Assembly (NCBI GenBank): GCA_947458275.1
Contig: CANGYR010000001.1
Location: forward strand, 186,001 to 250,000
Length of the DNA stretch: 64,000 nucleotides
Reading direction: 5' to 3'
Source of the DNA: Chitinophagaceae bacterium
GTDB lineage: Bacteria; Bacteroidota; Bacteroidia; Chitinophagales; Chitinophagaceae
Numbering within the stretch: the stretch's first letter is position 1; each line of letters opens with the position of its first letter. Positions 1-9,130 of this stretch are shown in pieces. The notes below the pieces were generated by a model. That model was given only the letters and a program-made list of their open reading frames with translations. It ran no database searches and was not told where the DNA came from. Position numbers and translations under genes: made by a program.

Positions 1-84
1 TATTGTTGAAACGGACTCCTTGATTAAAATTGGAATCTCTTCAACCTCTTGAACATTTTCAACCTATTGAACCAATTCTAAAGA
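1..84. repeat. Low-complexity TTGAAC/TTCAAC intergenic tract
   Basis: The stretch behind the pepT stop is built of short variations on TTCAACCTNTTGAAC. The same wording recurs at about 3378-3440, 23330-23372, 40971-41003 and 42715-42747, always between genes. No gene is visible here; the left edge of the window cuts it. Confidence 0.6.
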
Positions 85-1335
85 TTACATTTTCTCCTCC
101 CAAATTCCACATAAATGTACGATAGTCTCGGTCGCCTTCACCATATCTTTCACACCTATCCATTCCAGCTTGCTGTGAATATTCTGCATGCCGGTAAAAA
201 TATTCGGGCAAGGCAATCCCATATAACTCAGTTTACTGCCGTCGGTACCACCACGGATGCTTTCTTTGTTCAATGCTAAACCGCTGCGTTCAATAGCCAT
301 AGCGGCATACTCCGCCACTTGAGGATGCAAGTCCAAAATTTCTTTCATGTTTCTGTACTGTTCAGAAGCTTCATATACCATAGTCGCACCATTGTATTTT
401 GACACAACTGATTCAGCAAGTTTTTTTAATCTTTCATGATGCAGTTGTAACCCCTCACGGGTAAAGTCTCTTACAATGAATCTCACAGTAGCTTTTTCAG
501 CGATGCCGTTTACTGCAACAGGATGAACAAAACCCTGCTTGCCTTCCGTTGTTTCCGGACTCCATTCATTTTTAGGAAGCTGATCTATAATTTCACCGGC
601 AATTTTGATGGCATTCACCAGCATACCTATTGCATAACCGGGGTGTGCAATCACACCATGAATGGTGATTGAAGCGCCATCAGCACTGAATGTTTCATCT
701 TCCAGACTTCCTGCTTCACCGCCATCCAACGTATAACCAAATTGAGCACCAACTTTTTGCATATCAATTTTTGCAGTGCCCTTGCCAACTTCTTCATCAG
801 GAGTAAATACTATTTTAATGTCGCCGTGCTTCACTGATGGATTTTCAATCAGATATTTTGCCGCCTGCATTATCACAGCCACTCCGCTTTTATCATCAGC
901 GCCGAGCAGCGTCTTACCGCTTGCAGTAATTATATCAGAACCAATTTGTGTTTTTAAATAGGGCGAGTCGCTCACACGCAATACCTGCGTGTTATCATCA
1001 GGTAAAACAATATCAGAGCCATCGTAATTCCTGTGAATGATTGGTCTGACATCCGTGCCACTGCAATCGGGCGCTGTATCTACATGCGAACAAAAACAGA
1101 TAGCGGGAATAGTTTGCTTGGAGGAATTAGACGGGATAGTTGCATACACATAACCAAACTCATCTGTCTGCGCATCTTTTATTCCCATCTGCAGCAATTC
1201 CTGTTGAAGCAATCTGCTGAGGTCTTTCTGCTTTTCAGTAGTAGGATGAGATTCACTTTCAGGATCGCTTTGGGTATCAATCATTACATAACGTACAAAA
1301 CGATTGATTAAATCCTCCTTGTCTATGTTGATCAT
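85..1335 (-). CDS. pepT: Peptidase T (tripeptide aminopeptidase, M20B)
   Basis: This cytoplasmic dinuclear-zinc aminopeptidase removes the N-terminal residue of tripeptides during peptide turnover. The 416 residues match the usual family length of about 410. Visible M20 hallmarks are the SHVDTAPD motif with His84 and Asp86, the bridging-aspartate motif GADDKSG at 145-151, the catalytic TPDEEVG glutamate pair near 180-186, a dimerisation domain in the middle, and the late GGTDGS and IHSKLEW motifs near the C terminus that carry the remaining ligands. It ends 22 nt downstream of the FKBP gene on the same strand, so the two may be co-transcribed. Nothing is missing; assignment is firm. Confidence 0.95.
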   Translation of the reverse strand: MINIDKEDLINRFVRYVMIDTQSDPESESHPTTEKQKDLSRLLQQELLQMGIKDAQTDEFGYVYATIPSNSSKQTIPAICFCSHVDTAPDCSGTDVRPIIHRNYDGSDIVLPDDNTQVLRVSDSPYLKTQIGSDIITASGKTLLGADDKSGVAVIMQAAKYLIENPSVKHGDIKIVFTPDEEVGKGTAKIDMQKVGAQFGYTLDGGEAGSLEDETFSADGASITIHGVIAHPGYAIGMLVNAIKIAGEIIDQLPKNEWSPETTEGKQGFVHPVAVNGIAEKATVRFIVRDFTREGLQLHHERLKKLAESVVSKYNGATMVYEASEQYRNMKEILDLHPQVAEYAAMAIERSGLALNKESIRGGTDGSKLSYMGLPCPNIFTGMQNIHSKLEWIGVKDMVKATETIVHLCGIWEEKM

Positions 1336-1357
1336 TTCTTCAAAAACTTAGTTCATA

Positions 1358-1786
1358 TTATACAATCTCCACCAGCTCAATATCAAAAATCAATTCTTTA
1401 CCGGCGAGAAAATGATTGGCATCCAACACAATCACTTCTTCCTGCACCTCCACAACTACTACAGGAATAGGCTGTCCCGCTTGGTTGCTTAAAGTGAGTT
1501 GCATGCCTGCTTCAAGCTTCATATCAGCAGGGACATTTTCTTTAGGGAATTGGATGATGGCTTCTTCCGTTCTTTCTCCGTAGGCATCAGCCGCGGGTAT
1601 GTTAATTGATTTTTTCTCACCTAAAGTCATGCCCGGCATAGCTGCATCAAATCCTTTAATCATCTGACCGGCACCAACTGTAAATTCCAATGGCTCTCTG
1701 CCTGCGGAAGAATCAAATTGTTCACCTGAAGTCAATTTTCCTGTGTAATGAACTTTTACCACATCGCCAGCTTTTACTTGTTGCAT
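1358..1786 (-). CDS. FKBP-type peptidyl-prolyl isomerase, SlyD-like
   Basis: A 142-residue prolyl isomerase and probable chaperone. The FKBP half begins with VHYTGKL near residue 13 and contains the typical GQMIKGFDAA segment. The insert-in-flap segment follows at about 70-120, and the C-terminal ANHFLAGKELIFDIEL block is the SlyD signature. No histidine-rich metal-binding tail follows, unlike enterobacterial SlyD, so a nickel role is not supported. It lies just upstream of pepT in the same direction. No signal peptide is seen, so it should act in the cytoplasm. Confidence 0.9.
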   Translation of the reverse strand: MQQVKAGDVVKVHYTGKLTSGEQFDSSAGREPLEFTVGAGQMIKGFDAAMPGMTLGEKKSINIPAADAYGERTEEAIIQFPKENVPADMKLEAGMQLTLSNQAGQPIPVVVVEVQEEVIVLDANHFLAGKELIFDIELVEIV

Positions 1787-1966
1787 ATTTTTTTATTTAA
1801 TTGTGTTGAAATCTTCCGGGCAACTTACCCTTCAGTATTGTGTAGCATTCCGATACTTTTCTCTGAGTTTTGTGGGAAAAATGAACAAAATGGTTGACAA
1901 TATGCAGCAAATTAAAAATAAATTTTTGAACCGCCCGAATTAAAAAACTTTGCTCAACTTTGACAG

Positions 1967-3193
1967 ATGAAAATCCTTCGATTTCTGACTGTTGCCATCC
2001 TGATGTTGTACACCCTGCAATCCTGCGCGCAAAGCAAAAAACTGCAGGAAATGTCAGCCATTCAGACCGCTGCAGAACAGACCGAAGTGTATCTACCGCT
2101 GCTTCAGGGTAAAAAAGTGGGGATATTTGCCAATCAAACCAGCGTCATAAAAAATACCCATTTGGTAGATAGTCTCCTCCTCCGTGGCGTAATGATCAAA
2201 AAGATTTTCGGCCCCGAACACGGATTCCGCGGAAAAGCAGATGCAGGAGAACATGTAAACAATGATGTTGACAGTAAAACCGGCATACCTATTATCAGCT
2301 TGTACGGCAACCATAAAAAACCCACCGCTGATGATTTGAAAGATTTAGACATGATGGTTTTTGATATCCAGGATGTAGGTGTAAGATTTTACACATTTAT
2401 TTCCTCGCTGGAATATTTTATAGAAGCTGCATTGGAAAACAATATTCCGCTGATTATCCTTGACCGACCTAATCCAAACGGATTTTATGTAGATGGCCCT
2501 GTATTGGATAAAAAATTTAAAAGTTTCGTCGGAATGCAACCCGTACCTGTCGTGTATGGATTAACGTTAGGAGAATATGCACTGATGCTTTGTGGTGAAA
2601 AATGGTTGTCAGATAAAGCCTACAAAAACTATCAGCCGGGAGAAAATTCATTGATAAAAATCATCCCCTGTAAAAATTACAGACATTCATCAAAATATAT
2701 TCTTCCGGTCAACCCTTCTCCCAATCTGAAGCAGATGCAATCCATCTACCTCTACCCTTCCACTTGTTTTTTTGAAGGCACAATTTTGAGTGAAGGAAGA
2801 GGCACTGATTATCCATTTCAACTATTCGGACATCCTGATTTGCCTGACACCCTGTTTTCTTTTACGCCCAAACCCAATGAGGGCGCGAAGAGTAGTAAAT
2901 GCTTCCATCAGAAATGTTACGGATGGAATCTTTCCGGCACAACAGAACAAGTATTACAATCATTAGATAATAAAATTCAATTGAAATATTTACTGGATGC
3001 ATACAAGCTATTCCCGGGAAAAGACAGTTTCTTTCTGAAAAACAATTTCTTTCATAAATTGGCGGGGAATGATGTGCTGATGGAGCAAATAAAAAAGGGA
3101 TGGAGTGAAGAACAAATCAGAAAAAGTTGGGAGCCGGAGTTGAGTAAGTATAAAGCGATTAGGAGGAAATATTTACTTTATATAGAATTGTAA
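1967..3193 (+). CDS. namZ: Exo-beta-N-acetylmuramidase NamZ (DUF1343), lipoprotein
   Basis: DUF1343 proteins of the NamZ type release MurNAc from the non-reducing end of peptidoglycan fragments. The 408-residue protein has a lipobox, LQSC, with the lipidated cysteine at residue 20, so it is probably anchored in the periplasm or outer membrane. The conserved family blocks GPEHGFRGKADAGEHV (82-97) and FDIQDVGVRFYTFIS (132-146) are intact, followed by DRPNPNG. It is transcribed away from the FKBP/pepT pair. With the L,D-transpeptidase and two LD-carboxypeptidases elsewhere in the window it fits wall recycling. The family call is firm; the enzymatic role is from characterised homologues. Confidence 0.88.
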   Translation: MKILRFLTVAILMLYTLQSCAQSKKLQEMSAIQTAAEQTEVYLPLLQGKKVGIFANQTSVIKNTHLVDSLLLRGVMIKKIFGPEHGFRGKADAGEHVNNDVDSKTGIPIISLYGNHKKPTADDLKDLDMMVFDIQDVGVRFYTFISSLEYFIEAALENNIPLIILDRPNPNGFYVDGPVLDKKFKSFVGMQPVPVVYGLTLGEYALMLCGEKWLSDKAYKNYQPGENSLIKIIPCKNYRHSSKYILPVNPSPNLKQMQSIYLYPSTCFFEGTILSEGRGTDYPFQLFGHPDLPDTLFSFTPKPNEGAKSSKCFHQKCYGWNLSGTTEQVLQSLDNKIQLKYLLDAYKLFPGKDSFFLKNNFFHKLAGNDVLMEQIKKGWSEEQIRKSWEPELSKYKAIRRKYLLYIEL

Positions 3194-3200
3194 GCGCACT

Positions 3201-3251
3201 GTTTGGAGTTTGGAGTTTGGGGTTTGGGGTTTGGGGTTTGGAGATTGGAGA
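3201..3251. repeat. Heptad repeat, GTTTGGA/G units
   Basis: About seven imperfect tandem copies of a 7-bp unit (GTTTGGA or GTTTGGG) lie just behind namZ. A second run of the same heptad is at 11541-11570 behind panD. Both are intergenic and read in the same direction as the gene before them. Confidence 0.75.
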
Positions 3252-3458
3252 TTTCAAGATCTGAGACGATTATGTTGATTATAAAAAACTCTGCGAAACC
3301 TCTGCGTTCTTCATTCTCTGCGGTGAGGAAGTAATAGTTGAATTTAAAAAAATTAATGACATATTTAGTTGAACATTGTGCAATATGGTTGAATATTGTT
3401 GATAAGACCAACTTCAACTATCTTCAACAACATTCAACTACTTTAAACAATATCAAAA

Positions 3459-4379
3459 ATGCATTATAAAAATCTCCGCATCATCTTCATGGGCACCCCC
3501 GAATTCGCGGTGGCGTCGCTGAGCAAGTTGTATGATGCGGGCTGCAATATTGTGGGAGTTATCACTGCTCCGGATAAGCCCGCGGGCAGAGGCATGCAAC
3601 TACAGCAAAGTGCTGTAAAACAATATGCAACAGAAAAGGGAATAACTGTTTTACAACCGGAAAAATTAAAAGATCCTGTTTTTCTTGAAACCCTGCAATC
3701 TTTACAAGCAGATTTACAGATTGTCGTCGCTTTTCGTATGCTACCGGAACTGGTGTGGAATATGCCACCAATGGGCACACTGAATTTGCATGGCTCACTG
3801 CTGCCCAAATACAGAGGGGCAGCACCGATCAACTGGGCCATTATCAATGGAGAAAAAGAAACCGGAGTGACCACCTTCAAACTAAAACACGAAATTGATA
3901 CCGGAGATATTTTACTCTCTGAAACCATTCCCATCGGGGATGACGAAAACGCCGGCTCACTTCATGACAGGATGAAGGAAATCGGAGCCGAGGTGTTACT
4001 GAAAACAGTGGAAGGCCTTGCAGAAGGAACCATTCAGGAAAAACCTCAGGAGGATATTCAGGCAACCCATGCACCAAAAATTTTCTCTTCTACATGTGAA
4101 ATAGACTGGAACAAGGAAAGCCAACATATCTATAATCTCATCAGAGGACTCTCTCCTTACCCTGCCGCATACACGAACATTAATGAAAAAAAATTAAAAA
4201 TTTTCTCAGGTAATGCTGAAATAAGGAATCACAATATCCAATCCGGCACATTGGAAACGGACCAAAAAACTTTTTTGCGCTTTGCAACATGCGATGGCTT
4301 CATTTACATCAAAGAGCTACAACTCGAAGGGAAAAAGCGGATGTCAACAGAAGAATTTTTGAGAGGTTTCAGGCCATAA
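3459..4379 (+). CDS. fmt: Methionyl-tRNA formyltransferase
   Basis: Formylates initiator Met-tRNA using 10-formyl-tetrahydrofolate. The 306-residue protein opens with the IFMGTPEFAV block, and the catalytic trio known from E. coli (Asn106, His108, Asp144) is seen as Asn110 and His112 in LNLHGSLLPKYRGAAP and Asp148 in HEIDTGDI. The C-terminal oligonucleotide-binding domain (about 205-306) is complete. The spacing upstream is a low-complexity TTCAAC tract. The family's deformylase partner is not in this window. Confidence 0.96.
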   Translation: MHYKNLRIIFMGTPEFAVASLSKLYDAGCNIVGVITAPDKPAGRGMQLQQSAVKQYATEKGITVLQPEKLKDPVFLETLQSLQADLQIVVAFRMLPELVWNMPPMGTLNLHGSLLPKYRGAAPINWAIINGEKETGVTTFKLKHEIDTGDILLSETIPIGDDENAGSLHDRMKEIGAEVLLKTVEGLAEGTIQEKPQEDIQATHAPKIFSSTCEIDWNKESQHIYNLIRGLSPYPAAYTNINEKKLKIFSGNAEIRNHNIQSGTLETDQKTFLRFATCDGFIYIKELQLEGKKRMSTEEFLRGFRP

Positions 4380-4638
4380 GAAAATGTAAAATATTGAATA
4401 AGAAATATTATCTGCAGGTGATGTGCAGGCATTTCACGTTAAAAAAGTTTTTAAGTTTAAACTTTATTTATAACACATCTACATGAACCATATGTCGTGT
4501 CAAATAGCCTTTACCAAAATAATTAAAAGTTCGGATTTTTTTATCATTATGATTGTTGTGATTACTGATAAGATTTTCATAAAAAAGTTATTGTCGTGAT
4601 TAAGTAATAAAAAAACTTGTAATTGGAAAAGGAAAATA

Positions 4639-5157
4639 CTATGGATAGATTTCAATCCTAGTACCAACTTTAACAGATGCATAGAGTTCATCAATCTCTT
4701 CGTTTGTGACTGCTATACAACCAGCTGTCCAGTCATACCACCTCTGAAACTTTGCAATAAACCCAAACTTATTGGGCAAACCATGAATCTCAATCAACCC
4801 GCCTGGCTCTTTGTTATGCATATTCGCATTCAACTTATCTTCAGTTCCCGGATAAGATACAGAAAGATACTTATGATAATTGCTGATAGTGGACTTGCTA
4901 TTTATTGAATAAATTCCTTCGGGTGTTTTTTGATCATCTTTAAATTGCTTCTTCCCTACCGGATTACCCCCAAGCGAGATAGTGTAATCTTTTATAAATA
5001 TCCCATCGGAATAAGCAAGCATTTGTCTTTTAGACTTGTAAACAACCAGTGTATCAATTCTTGAATTTGCGGGTAGTTTTTTTTCAGGATAGAAATAATA
5101 AATACACAGACAAATAAAAACGAATATAGTTATCAAAAAAATTATCTTTTTATTCAT
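4639..5157 (-). CDS. L,D-transpeptidase (YkuD domain)
   Basis: A 172-residue envelope enzyme of the family that makes or edits 3-3 cross-links, or links proteins to peptidoglycan. One membrane segment (about residues 4-23) precedes a YkuD domain. The catalytic pair is visible as His125 in EIHGLPNK and Cys147 in TAGCIAV; the usual SHGC[IV]R is therefore varied, with Thr-Ala before Gly-Cys and Ala in place of the Arg after Ile. It lies 63 nt from the end of the YiiX-like gene on the same strand, and the two may form an envelope unit. The precise reaction cannot be told from sequence. Confidence 0.85.
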   Translation of the reverse strand: MNKKIIFLITIFVFICLCIYYFYPEKKLPANSRIDTLVVYKSKRQMLAYSDGIFIKDYTISLGGNPVGKKQFKDDQKTPEGIYSINSKSTISNYHKYLSVSYPGTEDKLNANMHNKEPGGLIEIHGLPNKFGFIAKFQRWYDWTAGCIAVTNEEIDELYASVKVGTRIEIYP

Positions 5158-5213
5158 AAAAGAGCATTTAAAAAATTAATAACAAAAACCTCATTGATTG
5201 ACTATAAATAAAA

Positions 5214-5921
5214 TCAACTTCTTTTTACTGTCGTCAATAAGTCGCTGCTATAAATTGACTCAGGTGAAATAACTGTTTCGTTTAAGGGTATGTTTTTGCG
5301 ATATCTTTTTTTAATGATATCCTTAACTACCTTACTTGACAAATCAAAATCTCCCAATTTTTCTAGTTTACCAATTTCAATACCGGTTGCATTTTTATAA
5401 ATTTTCCAAACCAGTTCCGAACAATATATTTGATCATCACTCCAATTAAAATAAATGTCATAGTTTTTCCCAAGATATTTTTGTCCTTCTTTTTTCAGTT
5501 TCTGAATAACACCTTCGGTGAGTATCTTCTCCGCATTTTTAATTCGTTTCACAACATAATGTCCATTTTTCCCGCGGGCAATCCAAATATCCAGTGGAGT
5601 AACTTTCACAGGCTGTACCGCTTCATATACATAATACTGACCTTTGTCTTTAAAAATAATACCGCAATGAGAGTATTGGGATTTTGTTGCTATTTGTATC
5701 GCCCTACTTTGACCGGATATTGAAGTCTGAAAAATGATATCCCCATTTTTCAACTGATTATTTTCAACAAGTTGCTTGACTTCCTTATTGATCTCTTCAG
5801 AAGTTTTGGATGGAGTGAAAAAATTATTTTTTAAATAACCCCCTCCCGAAATGATAAGCAACAAAATGAGTATCAGGAAGATTGTTTTTTTTATTGCTCC
5901 AATTGATAACAGCTTCTTCAT
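5214..5921 (-). CDS. YiiX/YebB-like permuted NlpC/P60 amidase, membrane-anchored
   Basis: The protein has an N-terminal membrane segment followed by a circularly permuted papain-like fold. The family signature is seen as NGDIIFQ, then SHCGIIF with the catalytic His (residue 85 from the chosen start), a conserved Glu in YVYEAVQPV, and YCSELVWK with the nucleophilic Cys (residue 167). Substrates of this family are peptidoglycan peptides or acyl groups; which one is not evident. The start is taken at the ATG giving MKKLLSIGA, because the nine codons upstream (from 5948) would put an unlikely polar leader before the signal anchor. It is 63 nt upstream of the L,D-transpeptidase gene. Confidence 0.8.
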   Translation of the reverse strand: MKKLLSIGAIKKTIFLILILLLIISGGGYLKNNFFTPSKTSEEINKEVKQLVENNQLKNGDIIFQTSISGQSRAIQIATKSQYSHCGIIFKDKGQYYVYEAVQPVKVTPLDIWIARGKNGHYVVKRIKNAEKILTEGVIQKLKKEGQKYLGKNYDIYFNWSDDQIYCSELVWKIYKNATGIEIGKLEKLGDFDLSSKVVKDIIKKRYRKNIPLNETVISPESIYSSDLLTTVKRS

Positions 5922-6202
5922 GCACGTTAGTTTTATATTTGATTGCAAGATTGCAATACCAATTTAATATAAGAATAACCTAATGGCTGTAAGAAAATGT
6001 TAAGTATAGGCGATGCGAATTTTTTTATTGAAGCTTTAACAAAATAAAATTTGACAGGAGATTTATAAATAACAACCACGCTGAAAGCAATTGCCCAGTA
6101 GGAAAATATAAAATATTGAAAAAGGAATATTGAATGTAAAAGTTGGAAGAACAGCGGAAAATAATCTAAACCACTAAACACCTAAACGACTAACCCGGAA
6201 AA

Positions 6203-9067
6203 TCATAGTTCAACTTTAAGATACTTTCCCGTAAAACTATCCTTCACTTTCGTAAGCCCCTCCGGCGTTCCTTCAAACAGCACCCTTCCTCCGCCATCGC
6301 CTCCCTCGGGACCAATATCGATAATCTGATCCGCAACTTTAATCATGTCAAGATTGTGCTCAATGACCAGAACGGTATTACCTCTGTCGACTAGTTTATG
6401 CAGCACATCCAGCAAAAGACTGATGTCCTGAAAGTGCAATCCTGTAGTGGGCTCATCAAGAATATAAAAAGTTTTTCCGGTATCTCTTTTAGACAACTCT
6501 GTTGACAGCTTTACCCGCTGCGCCTCACCACCGCTTAGCGTAACCGCACTCTGACCCAGCGTGATATATCCCAACCCAACTTCCTGCAGCACTTTTATTT
6601 TACGATAGATATAAGGTACGGCATTAAAAAATTCTACCGCTTCATCCACTGTCATGTTCAGTACATCACTGATTGACTTCCCTTTATATCTTATTTCCAG
6701 TGTTTCTCTGTTGTAGCGTTTCCCGTTGCATTTCTCACAATGCACCTGCACATCCGGCAAAAAATTCATTTCAATCACGCGCATACCTCCACCCTCACAA
6801 ACATCACATCTTCCGCTTTTTACATTGAAAGAAAAACGTCCTGCATTGTATCCTCTTATCTTGGCTTCGGGTACGGATGCAAACAATGTTCTGATATCAG
6901 TAAAAAATCCGCAGTAAGTAGCAGGATTGCTCCTGGGCGTTCTGCCAATAGGGCTTTGGTCAATATCAATTACTTTGTCGATATGCTCCAAACCCTTTAC
7001 AGAAGCATATTCCAGCGGATCGGTTTTGGATTGATAACAATACTGACTTAATATGGGATACAGCGTTTCATTAATCAACGTTGATTTTCCACTTCCGCTT
7101 ACACCGGTAACGAGAATTAATTTTCCCAGAGGAAATGATGCGGTTACATTCTTCAGGTTATGCCCTTTTGCTCCTTTTAGTTCAATAGATTTTCCATTGC
7201 CCAATCTTCTCTCCTTAGGAACTGTTATTGATTTTTTTCCGTTAAGATATTGTGCAGTATCAGAATTTGATTTCAATACCTGAGCAGGTGTGCCCTGCGA
7301 AACAATTCTGCCGCCATGTATGCCGGCCTTTGGTCCAATATCCACCAGATAATCTGCCGCCAACATAATGTCTTTATCATGTTCCACCACCAATACCGTA
7401 TTGCCTAAGTCTCTGAGGTTTTGCAAGGCAATAATCAACTTCTGATTGTCACGCTGATGAAGACCAATACTCGGCTCATCCAATATATAAGTAATCCCTT
7501 GTAATTTAGAACCAATCTGAGTTGCCAGTCTGATGCGCTGGTACTCTCCACCACTCAAACTTTTGGAAGGTCTGCTTAAAGTAAGATAAGTTAGTCCTAC
7601 GTCCAGTAAAAAATTCAACCGCTCACGGATTTCTTTCAACACATCTTTGGCAATGGCATTTTGTTTGTCGCTCAATCTTTTCTCAATACCGGTAAACCAT
7701 TTGTATAGTTTATCCAGATTCAAATCGCTCAACTCGGCAATATTTTTTTCATCTACCTTAAACCAAAGACTTTCTTTTTTCAAACGGGCACCATTACACG
7801 AAGTGCAAGGCTTCAGTGACATATACTTCTCCACCCATTCCCTCATTGCTTCCGTAATATTGGGAGAATTAAACCACCTGTTGATCATAGGTATCACCCC
7901 CTCATAGTCCGACTTGTAATAAGTGCCGGTGTCTTCTTCAACAATACCTGTTTCCTCTTCAGGATTGTAATCAGCAGAACCATACAACAACAAATTCATT
8001 GCTTTTTGAGGTAATGACTTAACGGGCTTATCCAGGCTGATGGCATTTTTCTTTGCGAGTTGCTGTACCTGTTTAAAAATATGCGCCTCCCGCTCTTCTC
8101 CCAAAGGTGCAATGCCACCTTCATTGATACTTAAAGAATCATCGGGAAGGACAGCATTCATATTTATATGATGAACCGTACCCAAACCTTTGCAGGCAGG
8201 ACAGGCACCATAAGGAGAGTTGAAGGAAAAAGCATTGGGAGAAGGCTCTTCATAACTGATGCCGGTATCAACACACATCAATTGCTTGCTGTACTGAATA
8301 ACTGAATTATCATCATTCAATAAAACAAAAATCAAATCTTTTCCCAACTGCAAAGATTTCTGCACACTCTGACTGAGCCGCAGTTTCATTTCATCCGTCA
8401 CCTCCAGTCTGTCAACCACCACCTCAATATCATGAATCTTGTACCTGTCCACCTGCATTTTAGGAGCAAGATCTTTCAGCTCGCCATCTACCCTTACTTT
8501 CAGAAAACCTTTTTTACGAATGTCTTCAAACAGTTCTCTGTAGTGACCTTTTCTTCCTCTGACCAAAGGTGCGAGCAGGCTGATTTTTTTATTTTTATAC
8601 TTTTTAAAAATTGACAACACAATTTCCTCCTCACTGAATTTCATCATCTTCTTACCTGTATTGTAACTGTAAGCCTCTCCGGCTCTGGCAAAAAGCAAAC
8701 GAAGAAAATCGTAAATCTCTGTAATGGTACCGACGGTACTTCGGGGATTTTTATTGGTAGTTTTTTGCTCGATGGAGATTACCGGCGAGAGTCCGGTAAT
8801 TTTATCTACATCGGGCCTTTCCATATCTCCCATAAACTGACGCGCATAGGCAGAAAAGCTTTCCATGTATCGGCGCTGTCCTTCATTGTATATGGTATCG
8901 AATGCAAGAGAAGACTTGCCGCTTCCGCTAACCCCGGTAAAAACCACCAGCTTGTTTTTAGGAATCTGAATGTCAATCTCCTTAAGATTGTGCTCTCTCG
9001 CTCCGATTACTTCAATGTAATCTGTTGAAGGCGGCAATAATTCAGACTTATTTTTTGAAGTAGACAT
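6203..9067 (-). CDS. uvrA: Excinuclease ABC subunit A (first copy)
   Basis: UvrA recognises bulky DNA lesions and loads UvrB in nucleotide excision repair. The 954-residue protein has two ABC ATPase halves with Walker A motifs GVSGSGKSS (45-53) and GVSGSGKST (about 650), two LSGGE signatures (SLSGGEYQR and TLSGGEAQR), and zinc-module cysteines in CPACKGLG, CTSCNGARL, CDVCEGGG and CEKCNGKRY. The UvrB-binding and DNA-lesion insertion domains are present by length. A second full-length paralogue lies at 27393-30239. It sits alone between a 250-nt gap and a surface-protein gene, with no uvrB or uvrC nearby. Confidence 0.96.
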   Translation of the reverse strand: MSTSKNKSELLPPSTDYIEVIGAREHNLKEIDIQIPKNKLVVFTGVSGSGKSSLAFDTIYNEGQRRYMESFSAYARQFMGDMERPDVDKITGLSPVISIEQKTTNKNPRSTVGTITEIYDFLRLLFARAGEAYSYNTGKKMMKFSEEEIVLSIFKKYKNKKISLLAPLVRGRKGHYRELFEDIRKKGFLKVRVDGELKDLAPKMQVDRYKIHDIEVVVDRLEVTDEMKLRLSQSVQKSLQLGKDLIFVLLNDDNSVIQYSKQLMCVDTGISYEEPSPNAFSFNSPYGACPACKGLGTVHHINMNAVLPDDSLSINEGGIAPLGEEREAHIFKQVQQLAKKNAISLDKPVKSLPQKAMNLLLYGSADYNPEEETGIVEEDTGTYYKSDYEGVIPMINRWFNSPNITEAMREWVEKYMSLKPCTSCNGARLKKESLWFKVDEKNIAELSDLNLDKLYKWFTGIEKRLSDKQNAIAKDVLKEIRERLNFLLDVGLTYLTLSRPSKSLSGGEYQRIRLATQIGSKLQGITYILDEPSIGLHQRDNQKLIIALQNLRDLGNTVLVVEHDKDIMLAADYLVDIGPKAGIHGGRIVSQGTPAQVLKSNSDTAQYLNGKKSITVPKERRLGNGKSIELKGAKGHNLKNVTASFPLGKLILVTGVSGSGKSTLINETLYPILSQYCYQSKTDPLEYASVKGLEHIDKVIDIDQSPIGRTPRSNPATYCGFFTDIRTLFASVPEAKIRGYNAGRFSFNVKSGRCDVCEGGGMRVIEMNFLPDVQVHCEKCNGKRYNRETLEIRYKGKSISDVLNMTVDEAVEFFNAVPYIYRKIKVLQEVGLGYITLGQSAVTLSGGEAQRVKLSTELSKRDTGKTFYILDEPTTGLHFQDISLLLDVLHKLVDRGNTVLVIEHNLDMIKVADQIIDIGPEGGDGGGRVLFEGTPEGLTKVKDSFTGKYLKVEL

Positions 9068-9130
9068 TCTTTTTGCTTAATGCAAATATACAAACAAAGA
9101 AAGGGCGGTAATGTTGATGCTTTAATTCCC

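Noticed and set aside
5933..6181. 82-codon open frame upstream of the YiiX-like gene
   Set aside because: It overlaps low-complexity AATATTGAA and TAAAC tracts, and the peptide is a random-looking Phe/Ile/Tyr-rich string.
8432..9028. Long open frames on the plus strand across uvrA
   Set aside because: They are antisense shadows of strongly conserved uvrA coding sequence.
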